Below are positions 8,630 through 16,389 of a stretch of DNA of 64,000 nucleotides, one piece after another. The stretch lies in NCBI RefSeq assembly GCF_000346755.1, contig NZ_ANNV01000067.1, positions 1 through 64,000 of the forward strand. The letters run 5' to 3'. The position numbers and the translations under genes were made by a program. Position 1 is the stretch's first letter. Each line of letters opens with the position of its first letter. The notes beneath the pieces were generated by a model. That model was not told where the DNA came from. It searched no databases and saw nothing but the letters and a program-made list of their open reading frames with translations. Origin of the DNA: Pseudomonas sp. CBZ-4 (GTDB taxonomy: Bacteria > Pseudomonadota > Gammaproteobacteria > Pseudomonadales > Pseudomonadaceae).

Positions 8630-11600
8630 ATGACTGTGATTAATCGTGGTTTAGCCTATGTCGGGTCTAATAATAACTATCCCAATCAGTTGAAATACGA
8701 AGCGAAAAGCGCATTGCCTCCTGTCACTCAGCATTTTCCATCGGCTGACTCCGAGGTTTCTCGAGTAGCCGCCGATGCTGATTTGGCGAAACAGTATGGG
8801 GAGGCTCTGTTAACCGGCAAGCCGATTGAGGTGCCAGCCAAGTCCTCATTGGGACGTTGGATTGAGGTGCTGCGAGTATTGGTCGAGTCGCCGGTGTTCA
8901 AACAGTTGCTAGCGCTTGTCGGGGAAGCCAACGGCGCCTTCACCATCGACCGTACCAAGGGGGACATTCTATTTGCCAGCGGCAAAAAATTGACCAGCAG
9001 CTCTCCAGAACTCGCCAACGTAGTGGGGGGTAAAGAAATATTTGATAATTTCATTTCTACGGCAAAAATAGTTTTTCCTTACGATATTGTTTACAGCCAT
9101 AAAATGTTTGAGACGGGCGCGTCTGGCGGTGCTCAGGTCGATCAAAGTACGATCCAGCACTTTTATGGTGAGCCTTCGCTCAGGTCGAGTGAGCAAAAGA
9201 AAGAGCGCGCAAAAGAGCTCGCCAATCGCCCGATATTCAACGGTCAGGGCGCGTTGCCGGATGACAGAAAACGCGCAGAGATTTTACGCACGGCAGGCGA
9301 CGCCAATACGATGGTGAATCTGCTCAATGCTTTGAAACAGCAGAGCAAGACGCCCAATGCGAAATGGAATTTGGAGGCTATTTTCGTAACGGTTGCACCC
9401 CACTCCGAACTGTGGAGCGAAGAGCAAAAGCAGCCAGTCAGGATGAGTGTCCAACAGTTGCTCACGCACTATGGCTTGCAAGCACCCACCACGCCGGAGG
9501 AGGTTGAAAACCTGGAGCGCGCGTTGTCTGCGCCGCCATTGGTTGCCCCCCCTGAGGGGAACTTTGGTGGGTTGCTCGGCAAAACCGTGCCATTGAGCAA
9601 AGAGACTCAGGAACAAATCAATGCCACCGTCGGCGACTGGAAATCGCAGCAAACACCGCCGCCGGGTGGCGCGCCGGAGCAAGGGACCACACTGGTCAGT
9701 TATCTGGCGCGCTGGGTGCCTAACGCGGTGACGATACAGACCAGTCAGGACCCCCAGGCGTATATCCAAGCCTTGATCAGCACTCCTCAAGCCCGTGCGC
9801 TGGGTAAGCAACTACAGGTGGCGATTGGCGCACTCGATACCCCGAGTAGCGTCCAGGAAGTATTGCTGGCCGCGTTAGGGCTTGAGGCAGACCCGAATGG
9901 CGGTCAGCAACGAGATAATTTGGCCGGCTATAACCTGCGTCAACCCGATAATTGGAAACGACCACCGGCTGAAATCGTCAGGCGTTTCGAAGCGCACCTA
10001 GCCAGTCGCTTTGGCCCGGCGGCGGCGAGAGTGAAGGCCTTCCAATTACTGGCGATGTCATCCCCAGAGTTCCTGGTCAAGGGGATTCCGTCATCTATGG
10101 TCTACGGCTCTGTGCAATGGGCCGCGTTCAGCGCGGCTGTAACGCGCCGCGAGTTGGACACCCCCGGATCGTCGGCTGGGCAGAGCTATGACGAGATCAT
10201 GGCTCGTGACGCCCACGAGCCTATTACAGAGGGCGATCAGCATCATTCACAGATTGCTGCTGCGCAATCATTGATTGATTGGGGGATCGCCAATGGCGTC
10301 ATTGAGGAAGACAGTGAGGGCAATTACAGCCCCGAGACTATCCAGCGTGCAGCCGCAGCCCAGCAAAAGCAGGTTAACGCCATCATTGACTTCACCGAAG
10401 TATTCGCTACCCCAATGCCGACGCGTCGTGAGTTGGCGATAGCTGAATTGACGCGAGTATACGGTGCAGAAAAGGCGCATCTATTTGACAAGCCGGCTTT
10501 TAGGCGCATTGGTGTGACTTTTAGAGATACTCAAAAATACTCGTTGTTGGATATTTATATGTCGGGCGAGCTGCACAGTTTCCGCTGGGTGTCTGAGGGG
10601 CGCAACGGACTGTCGTTCAGGCAATTCCAAAAACTCTTTGGCGCGCTGAGCAATATAGAGAAAAAACTTGACGAGGCGTTTGACAAGTACACTCAGAATA
10701 TGAGTAAGGCGGCGGGTGCCAACTACCAGTATCAGGTGTCGCAATTACCGCTTGAAGATCGACATCGGTTTGAACGTGGCCGTGTTGGAATGGAATACCT
10801 AGAACCTACTGAAAGTTCTAACTTCCCCACAGGTAGCGAGGAGCATCCGATATTCAAGCTCTTTGGGCAGGGCGCGTTCCTTATTCATACTCAGCTCAAT
10901 GGGGATAGAGTCGACTATGTCTACTCGCCAGCGTTAGGCAAGATCATCAAGGTGGGCGAGCGGCTTCCTGGTGTCCCCGAGGGATGGGACATAAACGTCA
11001 GTGAACGTAAAAAGAATGGTTGGACGAGAACTCGTCACCACTTGATCGTGGGAGGTGAACACTACGAATTAAATATGAGAGCGAACTCGGGTAAAACGTT
11101 TGAAGCGTTGCCCCCGCCGCATCCAAAACTACGTACGGATGCAGCGTCGGCTAGGACCGGCGAGATATCCGAGGCCATCACTTCTATTTATGCTGATGCA
11201 GTCAATCAGTTCAAGGCGGCGGCCCGTGGAATGACTGAAAGGGAGAAATCAAAGGCCCGGAGTGCATTTTTGGAAAACTTCCTTCTGGGCTTTATTCCTG
11301 GTTACAAATTTATTAAAGCCATCATTGATGGTGACAAATATGAAGCGGTGATTGCCGGGCTGTTTGATCTGATCGGCTTATTGGCGCCTCCACTGAAAGG
11401 CGGTTTTCAAGCCCTTAGAGCAGGTGCCAAAGGGCTCAGTGCCATCGCGGGTTTCCTTAAAGGCTTTGCCAGGGGCGGGGTAAAAGGGCTGAACACGTTC
11501 GGCAGTTTTTATGATGCAGGCAAGGGTGTTTTCAAGTTAGGCAAGACGGTATTGAAAACAATGCCCAACTTAAAATCTTCGGTGATTTACTTTGGTAGCG

Positions 11601-11893
11601 CTCGTCACCTAACCGGGCAAAGCGGTAGTCGGCACGTCCCTCTCGGTGAATACAAGCAGATTATCGCCGAAGGAACTTACCGCTCCCCGAGTACGGGGGG
11701 CAAAGATGTACCCGTCGTGGCGGTGCAACGCGATGGCAAGTGGTATGCCTTCGACACACATACCAAGGCACCCTATGGTCCTGAGTTGAAAGATTTCAAA
11801 CCCAGCATCGCACAGGGAGTACGTAACCCGACTTCTAATGTCGAACCGTCGGTAAACACCTACGCCGAACATCAGGCCATTCAAGCCAGCTAG
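8630..11893 (+). CDS. Large candidate type III effector / toxin-like protein, unrecognised family
   Basis: A 1087-residue protein. I place the start at ATG 8630, which has a strong GAGGTG Shine-Dalgarno 4 bp upstream; in-frame TTG 8546 and ATG 8558 lack one. The N-terminus MTVINRGLAYVGSNNNYPNQ has aliphatic residues at positions 3-4 and no acidic residue before about 24, as in Hrp-secreted effectors. No enzymatic domain is recognised. Around residues 880-955 is a hydrophobic, Gly/Lys-rich stretch (FLLGFIPGYKFIKAI, LFDLIGLLAPPLKGG) that could contact membranes. The last 80 residues contain VVAVQRDGKWYAFDTHT, a pattern I associate with large Pseudomonas toxin-like proteins. The hrp box upstream supports export by a type III system encoded elsewhere. 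Codon use is less GC-biased than in neighbours. Confidence 0.7.
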   Translation: MTVINRGLAYVGSNNNYPNQLKYEAKSALPPVTQHFPSADSEVSRVAADADLAKQYGEALLTGKPIEVPAKSSLGRWIEVLRVLVESPVFKQLLALVGEANGAFTIDRTKGDILFASGKKLTSSSPELANVVGGKEIFDNFISTAKIVFPYDIVYSHKMFETGASGGAQVDQSTIQHFYGEPSLRSSEQKKERAKELANRPIFNGQGALPDDRKRAEILRTAGDANTMVNLLNALKQQSKTPNAKWNLEAIFVTVAPHSELWSEEQKQPVRMSVQQLLTHYGLQAPTTPEEVENLERALSAPPLVAPPEGNFGGLLGKTVPLSKETQEQINATVGDWKSQQTPPPGGAPEQGTTLVSYLARWVPNAVTIQTSQDPQAYIQALISTPQARALGKQLQVAIGALDTPSSVQEVLLAALGLEADPNGGQQRDNLAGYNLRQPDNWKRPPAEIVRRFEAHLASRFGPAAARVKAFQLLAMSSPEFLVKGIPSSMVYGSVQWAAFSAAVTRRELDTPGSSAGQSYDEIMARDAHEPITEGDQHHSQIAAAQSLIDWGIANGVIEEDSEGNYSPETIQRAAAAQQKQVNAIIDFTEVFATPMPTRRELAIAELTRVYGAEKAHLFDKPAFRRIGVTFRDTQKYSLLDIYMSGELHSFRWVSEGRNGLSFRQFQKLFGALSNIEKKLDEAFDKYTQNMSKAAGANYQYQVSQLPLEDRHRFERGRVGMEYLEPTESSNFPTGSEEHPIFKLFGQGAFLIHTQLNGDRVDYVYSPALGKIIKVGERLPGVPEGWDINVSERKKNGWTRTRHHLIVGGEHYELNMRANSGKTFEALPPPHPKLRTDAASARTGEISEAITSIYADAVNQFKAAARGMTEREKSKARSAFLENFLLGFIPGYKFIKAIIDGDKYEAVIAGLFDLIGLLAPPLKGGFQALRAGAKGLSAIAGFLKGFARGGVKGLNTFGSFYDAGKGVFKLGKTVLKTMPNLKSSVIYFGSARHLTGQSGSRHVPLGEYKQIIAEGTYRSPSTGGKDVPVVAVQRDGKWYAFDTHTKAPYGPELKDFKPSIAQGVRNPTSNVEPSVNTYAEHQAIQAS

Positions 11894-11903
11894 GGACCGT
11901 CTA

Positions 11904-11930
11904 GCCTCTCCTCGCCAGGCGTGGAGAGGC
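11904..11930 (+). terminator. Hairpin after the large accessory gene, possible terminator
   Basis: GCCTCTCC and GGAGAGGC form an 8-bp stem around an 11-nt insert that is itself self-complementary. It starts 11 bp after the stop codon. No T-run follows, so intrinsic termination is uncertain. Confidence 0.45.
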
Positions 11931-12054
11931 ACTCCCAGGACCCAATGGAAAGAGTGGGGCCAAGTGTAAGAACGGAAATGTGTTGTTGTCAGCTGAACCG
12001 TGTTTTCCGGATCGTGGTGAACCTGTCATACACGTTGTAGTGGCGTGTTCTGTT

Positions 12055-12083
12055 GGAACGGCTGGGGAGTTTTTGCGCACTTA
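12055..12083 (+). promoter_or_regulatory. Degenerate hrp-box-like sequence
   Basis: GGAACG, a 16-bp spacer, then GCACTTA. It has two mismatches to GGAAC(C/T)-N16-CCACNNA and exactly the same spacer length as the box at 8340. It ends 57 bp before the chosen start of the second accessory gene, a normal distance for an HrpL promoter. Alone it would be weak; its position beside a second effector-like gene makes it worth listing. Confidence 0.45.
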
Positions 12084-12139
12084 ATAGAGGCAACAACTTC
12101 CAGTGTTTCCAAACAACAAAAACCATGGCGGTGAACACG

Positions 12140-13210
12140 ATGAACATTACAACACCTGCACTTAGTTTTACTCCTCAACCCCTCTCGCCCACGGAGGCGC
12201 CGGCTCAGCAATCGGAGTCACCCGGTGCTGCGCCCGATGATCAACCTTTGTCGCGCAGCAAGCGGGCCCTCAAGGGCAACGGCAAGGGTTTCTTTTCATG
12301 GTTTGGAAGCAAGCCGCCTGCCTCCACGGTTCCTGTACCCAAGCCCAAACCAGACCTCAAGCCAAAACCACAACCGGATCCCAAGCCCAAGCCGGAGATC
12401 AAGCCTGGCCCATCCCCCAAGCCCGAAGGCGGGTTCAAGAATGTTGCGCAGTCAGTCATTGATAAACTCAAGGCCAATGATAAGTCGCTGCTTGAGAACC
12501 TGGGCAAGCGCTCCACGATGAGCGTCGCCGAGGTCACCAAGCGGGTCATAGACGCCGAGAGCCTGGTCAAGGCCGGCGTGATCTCCACCACACCCAAGGC
12601 CAGCCAGGTGGCGCGTGACGCCTTTATCAGCGCAGGTATTACCGGGTTGGTCAGTGCGCCGATGAATGTGGCGGCTTATGCGGGGTCTGTTGCCAGTGGG
12701 GAGGCGATCAAGGCGAACTATGCGCCGGGCGTGTTGCCGCCGCCGTTTTTACCGGGGGCGACAAGCCAGGGCAAGGCGGCGGATGCCACGGCCAGCCAAT
12801 CCACGCCCGTGGCCGACTCAAGCGCAGTGGTGCAGGACTCTATCGGCGAACGTTTGGACGATTTCGAGATGAAGCTACTGGGCATGGCCACCACGGTCAT
12901 GTTTGTACTGGGCGATACCAGCAAGGTCTTTACCAAGGATGAAAGTTGGCCGGAAGATGAAAACGGGCGTTTAGGTAATTTGGAAAAGTTGTTGCGCGAG
13001 TCCGAACAGCAATTAAAGAAAGCCACCCGGCAGAATGGGATCATTTTTAAACCGTATAAACCCGGTGCACCAATACCTGAGGGCGCAAGAGCGCGCTTGG
13101 AACTCATTGGACAAAAATATGAACGTATGCTCGAATCGTATGACAAGTTACGTTATCTCGCCGCGATGAAAAACCTCGACAACCAATCTGATACATCAAT
13201 GACCGCTTGA
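12140..13210 (+). CDS. Second candidate type III secreted protein with Lys-Pro repeats, unrecognised family
   Basis: A 356-residue protein. The start at ATG 12140 is preceded by GGTGA; an upstream in-frame ATG at 12125 lacks a ribosome-binding site. The N-terminus MNITTPALSFTPQPLSPTE is Ser/Thr/Pro-rich with the first acidic residue at 19, as in type III secretion signals. Residues about 60-95 are a proline-lysine tract with repeated K-P dipeptides, a likely flexible linker. A middle segment (FISAGITGLVSAPMNVAAYA) is a long apolar helix that could insert in or associate with membranes. The C-terminal 100 residues are charged and probably helical or coiled coil. I cannot name a family. It could be an effector, an accessory translocator or a partner of the upstream protein. 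Confidence 0.65.
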   Translation: MNITTPALSFTPQPLSPTEAPAQQSESPGAAPDDQPLSRSKRALKGNGKGFFSWFGSKPPASTVPVPKPKPDLKPKPQPDPKPKPEIKPGPSPKPEGGFKNVAQSVIDKLKANDKSLLENLGKRSTMSVAEVTKRVIDAESLVKAGVISTTPKASQVARDAFISAGITGLVSAPMNVAAYAGSVASGEAIKANYAPGVLPPPFLPGATSQGKAADATASQSTPVADSSAVVQDSIGERLDDFEMKLLGMATTVMFVLGDTSKVFTKDESWPEDENGRLGNLEKLLRESEQQLKKATRQNGIIFKPYKPGAPIPEGARARLELIGQKYERMLESYDKLRYLAAMKNLDNQSDTSMTA

Positions 13211-13326
13211 GTATCAGAACTGCCGAGCGAGTTGCGCCGCACGCACCTTGCTCGGCATGGCCCGCATAAAGAGTGCGATTTCCCCCTTCCTGCGCTAACC
13301 TGCCTCGATGTTTTACGAGGTCGATC

Positions 13327-14676
13327 ATGCACATTCATATTCTTGGTATCTGTGGCACTTTCATGGGCTCGATGGCGGTTCTTGCCAAGGAACTGGGTCA
13401 TCACGTCACCGGCTCCGACGCCAACGTCTACCCACCCATGAGCACGCAGCTGCAGGCTCAGGGCATTGAACTGACCCAAGGCTACGACCCGGCGCAATTC
13501 GACCCGGTCCCGGACCTGGTGGTGATCGGCAATGCCATGGTGCGTGGCAATCCGGCGGTCGAATACGTACTCAATAAAGGCTTGCCGTATGTCTCCGGCC
13601 CCCAGTGGCTGGCGGACCATGTGCTGCAAGGCCGCTGGGTACTGGCCGTCGCCGGCACCCATGGCAAGACCACCACCAGCAGCATGCTCGCCTGGGTGCT
13701 GGAACATGCCGGCATGAGCCCGGGCTTCCTGATTGGCGGTGTGCCGCAGAACTTCTCGGTGTCGGCGCGCCTGGGCGATACACCGTTCTTCGTGATTGAA
13801 GCCGATGAATACGACAGCGCGTTCTTCGACAAGCGCTCCAAGTTCGTTCACTACCGTCCGCGCACGGCGATCCTGAACAATCTTGAGTACGATCACGCCG
13901 ATATCTTCCCCGATCTGCCGGCTATCGAGCGTCAGTTCCACCATTTGGTGCGTACCATTCCGAGCGAAGGGCTGGTCATCCATCCGACCACCGAGCCAGC
14001 CTTGCAGCGTGTGATCGACATGGGCTGCTGGACCCCGGTGCAAACCACCGGCGAAGGTGGGCAATGGCAAGTCCGGCTGCTCAGCGAAGACGGCTCGCGG
14101 TTTGAAGTGCTGTTTGACGGCGAGGCCCAAGGCATCGTCGACTGGGATATGACTGGCCAACACAACGTTGCCAATGCCCTGGTGACCCTGGCGGCCGCAC
14201 GGCATGTTGGCGTGGTGCCATCCATGGGTATCGCGGCATTGAGCGCGTTCAAGAGCGTGAAGCGGCGTATGGAGAAGGTCGCCGACGTGAATGGGATTAC
14301 CATCTACGACGACTTTGCCCACCACCCGACGGCGATTGCGACCACGTTGGATGGCCTGCGCAAACGCGTAGGCGATGCGCCGATCATTGCGATTGTCGAG
14401 CCGCGTTCCAACTCCATGAAGCTCGGCGCCCACCGCGATGGCTTGCCGGAAAGCGTCAACGACGCCGACCAGGTGGTCTGGTATGCACCGGCCAACCTGG
14501 GCTGGGATCTGCCGGCGATTGCCGCGCTGTGCACCGTGCCGTCAACGGTCTGCGACTCCATCGAAGGCATCATTGAACACGTCAAGCAGCTCGCCAAGCC
14601 TGGCACCCATGTGGTGGTGATGAGCAACGGCGGCTTCGGCGGCCTGCACGGTAAATTGGCCGAGGCGCTGAAATGA
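13327..14676 (+). CDS. mpl: UDP-N-acetylmuramate:L-alanyl-gamma-D-glutamyl-meso-diaminopimelate ligase
   Basis: A 449-residue Mur-ligase-family enzyme starting [20 protein letters not shown], the conserved Mpl N-terminus. It reattaches tripeptide recovered from murein turnover to UDP-MurNAc in peptidoglycan recycling. The ATP-binding loop is [15 protein letters not shown]. Other ligase signatures are [27 protein letters not shown], the central [13 protein letters not shown], and [10 protein letters not shown] in the C-terminal domain. ubiX follows with a 4-bp ATGA overlap, so the two are co-translated from one message. In P. aeruginosa mpl lies next to the eat regulator; here about 5 kb of accessory DNA separates them. 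Confidence 0.97.
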   Translation: MHIHILGICGTFMGSMAVLAKELGHHVTGSDANVYPPMSTQLQAQGIELTQGYDPAQFDPVPDLVVIGNAMVRGNPAVEYVLNKGLPYVSGPQWLADHVLQGRWVLAVAGTHGKTTTSSMLAWVLEHAGMSPGFLIGGVPQNFSVSARLGDTPFFVIEADEYDSAFFDKRSKFVHYRPRTAILNNLEYDHADIFPDLPAIERQFHHLVRTIPSEGLVIHPTTEPALQRVIDMGCWTPVQTTGEGGQWQVRLLSEDGSRFEVLFDGEAQGIVDWDMTGQHNVANALVTLAAARHVGVVPSMGIAALSAFKSVKRRMEKVADVNGITIYDDFAHHPTAIATTLDGLRKRVGDAPIIAIVEPRSNSMKLGAHRDGLPESVNDADQVVWYAPANLGWDLPAIAALCTVPSTVCDSIEGIIEHVKQLAKPGTHVVVMSNGGFGGLHGKLAEALK

Positions 14677-15302
14677 GCGGCCCGGAACGCGTGACCCTGG
14701 CGATGACCGGCGCGTCCGGCGCGCCTTATGGCCTGCGCCTGCTGGATTGCCTGGTGCGCGAAGACCGTGAAGTGCACTTCCTGATCTCCAAGGCCGCGCA
14801 GTTGGTGATGGCTACCGAGACCGACGTCGCCCTGCCGCCCAAGGTGCAGATGATGCAGGCGTTCCTCACCGAGTACACCGGTGCGGCGGCGGGGCAGATC
14901 AAGGTGTACGGCAAGGAAGATTGGATGTCGCCGGTGGCTTCCGGCTCCGGCGCGCCGGCAGCGATGGTGGTGGTGCCGTGTTCCACCGGCACCTTGTCGG
15001 CGATTGCCACGGGCGCGTGCAACAACCTGATCGAGCGCGCGGCGGATGTGACCTTGAAGGAGCGTCGCCAGTTGATCCTGGTGCCACGCGAAGCGCCGTA
15101 TTCGAGCATCCACCTGGAGCACATGCTCAAGCTGTCGAACATGGGCGTGACTATCTTGCCGGCGTCGCCCGGCTTCTATCACCAGCCGCAGACCATCGAT
15201 GATCTGGTGGACTTTGTGGTGGCGCGCATCCTGAACCTGCTGAATATTCCCCAGGACATGCTGCCGCGTTGGGGTGAGCACCATTTGAGCAGCGATGAAT
15301 AA
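14673..15302 (+). CDS. ubiX: Flavin prenyltransferase
   Basis: A 209-residue flavoprotein of the UbiX/Pad1 family. It joins a dimethylallyl group to FMN to make prenyl-FMN, the cofactor of the UbiD decarboxylase in ubiquinone synthesis. Visible features are the N-terminal nucleotide-binding [13 protein letters not shown], the [13 protein letters not shown] segment, the conserved [15 protein letters not shown] and the C-terminal [20 protein letters not shown]. It overlaps mpl by 4 bp at the start and the small lipoprotein gene by 8 bp at the end, making a tight three-gene unit. Confidence 0.96.
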   Translation: MSGPERVTLAMTGASGAPYGLRLLDCLVREDREVHFLISKAAQLVMATETDVALPPKVQMMQAFLTEYTGAAAGQIKVYGKEDWMSPVASGSGAPAAMVVVPCSTGTLSAIATGACNNLIERAADVTLKERRQLILVPREAPYSSIHLEHMLKLSNMGVTILPASPGFYHQPQTIDDLVDFVVARILNLLNIPQDMLPRWGEHHLSSDE

Positions 15303-15579
15303 GGCGCTGCTGTTGGTGCTTGTGCTGCAACTGACCGGCTGCGCCACCGCGCGCACGCTGGATGCGGCGCAACCCGGCGCGCCGGTGGTGTATGCCGGCA
15401 CGCGCCTGGATCTGTATGCAATGAATGGCGGCTGCTGCGCCAAGGATCGGTTTGGGGCTGAGGCGCCGAGTTATCCGGGGGTGGATCTGCCGGCGAGTGC
15501 GTTGCTCGATACCTTGTTGTTGCCGTTGTCGGTGTTGACGGTGTTGGGGGTTGGCTTCAACGCCACGGGCGGCCTGTAG
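15295..15579 (+). CDS. YceK/YidQ-like small lipoprotein
   Basis: A 94-residue protein with a short signal peptide and lipobox (LQLTGC, Cys at 16), so a lipid-anchored envelope protein. The rest shows the YceK-family pattern: a Gly/Ala-rich start, [13 protein letters not shown], a short Cys-containing loop, then [17 protein letters not shown] leading to a hydrophobic end. The family has no established function. It overlaps ubiX by 8 bp and is probably co-transcribed. Confidence 0.8.
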   Translation: MNKALLLVLVLQLTGCATARTLDAAQPGAPVVYAGTRLDLYAMNGGCCAKDRFGAEAPSYPGVDLPASALLDTLLLPLSVLTVLGVGFNATGGL

Positions 15580-15603
15580 CGGTGTATTGCCTGGGCTGGC
15601 TTC

Positions 15604-15694
15604 ATCGCAGGCAAGCCAGCTCCCACATTTGACTGTGTTCACAAATAAAGACTGTGTTCACCCATCAAAATGTGGGAGCGGGCTTGCCCGCGAA
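15604..15694. repeat. Two REP units in reversed order, one of a variant type
   Basis: 15604-15626 is the common REP unit in minus orientation. 15672-15694 is a variant with GTGGGAGCGGGCTTGCCCGC in plus orientation. Because the CTCCCAC end comes first, this is not a standard REPIN and may be the meeting point of two separate elements. Confidence 0.75.
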
Positions 15695-15718
15695 GAGGCC
15701 GGCCCAGCCACCGCAAAA

Positions 15719-16360
15719 TCACTTGCCGAGCTTGCGCAACTCATCCGACTCCACCACCCGCACTCCATCCTGCTCTTCCAGCGCCAGGCGCCACATGGCC
15801 CGGGCCAGTTCGCACACCTCGATGCCGCGGTACTTGCCAGGAATCAGCTTTGACAGCGGCCCGGCCAGTTGCTCGGCCAGGCGTGGTTCCAGGCGCTCAC
15901 CCAGCAACAGCGACGGCCGCACGATGGTCAATTGTGGCCAGTCCTGGGCTTTGAGCGCCTGTTCCATTTCGCCTTTGACGCGGTTGTAGAAAATCGACGA
16001 TTTCGGGTCGGCGCCAATCGCGCTGATCACGATCAGGTGCCGCGCGCCCATCTCCCGCGCACGCTTGGCGAAGGCCACCACCATGTCCAGGTCAACCGCG
16101 CGGAACGCAGCTTCCGAGCCGGCCTGCTTGATGGTGGTGCCCAGGCAGCAGAAGGCGATATCCACGCGGCCGCTCAGTTGTGGCAGGAACACGGCCGGGG
16201 CGCCCACCGGGGTTTCCAGGTGCGGGTGTTCGGCCAGTGGTTTGCGGCTGGGTGCCAGGACGCGGGTCACGGTGGGTTCGTTGAGCAGGCGGTCAAGCAG
16301 GTGCTCGCCGGTAAGGCCGGTGGCACCGGCCAGCAGGATATGTTGAGGCGTCAGGTACAT
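15719..16360 (-). CDS. NAD(P)-binding oxidoreductase (atypical SDR / YbjT-HTATIP2-like)
   Basis: A 213-residue Rossmann-fold protein. The N-terminal glycine motif is [18 protein letters not shown] and is followed by a basic APSRKPL stretch consistent with NADP(H) preference. The middle contains [20 protein letters not shown] and [20 protein letters not shown], where the Ser and a downstream Tyr resemble the SDR active site, then [14 protein letters not shown]. This pattern is typical of small extended-SDR proteins related to HTATIP2/YbjT. No substrate can be inferred. It is a single gene on the minus strand, convergent with the mpl-ubiX unit. Confidence 0.82.
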   Translation of the reverse strand: MYLTPQHILLAGATGLTGEHLLDRLLNEPTVTRVLAPSRKPLAEHPHLETPVGAPAVFLPQLSGRVDIAFCCLGTTIKQAGSEAAFRAVDLDMVVAFAKRAREMGARHLIVISAIGADPKSSIFYNRVKGEMEQALKAQDWPQLTIVRPSLLLGERLEPRLAEQLAGPLSKLIPGKYRGIEVCELARAMWRLALEEQDGVRVVESDELRKLGK

Positions 16361-16389
16361 GGTGTTTCCCCCCTGTTACACGTTACAGC

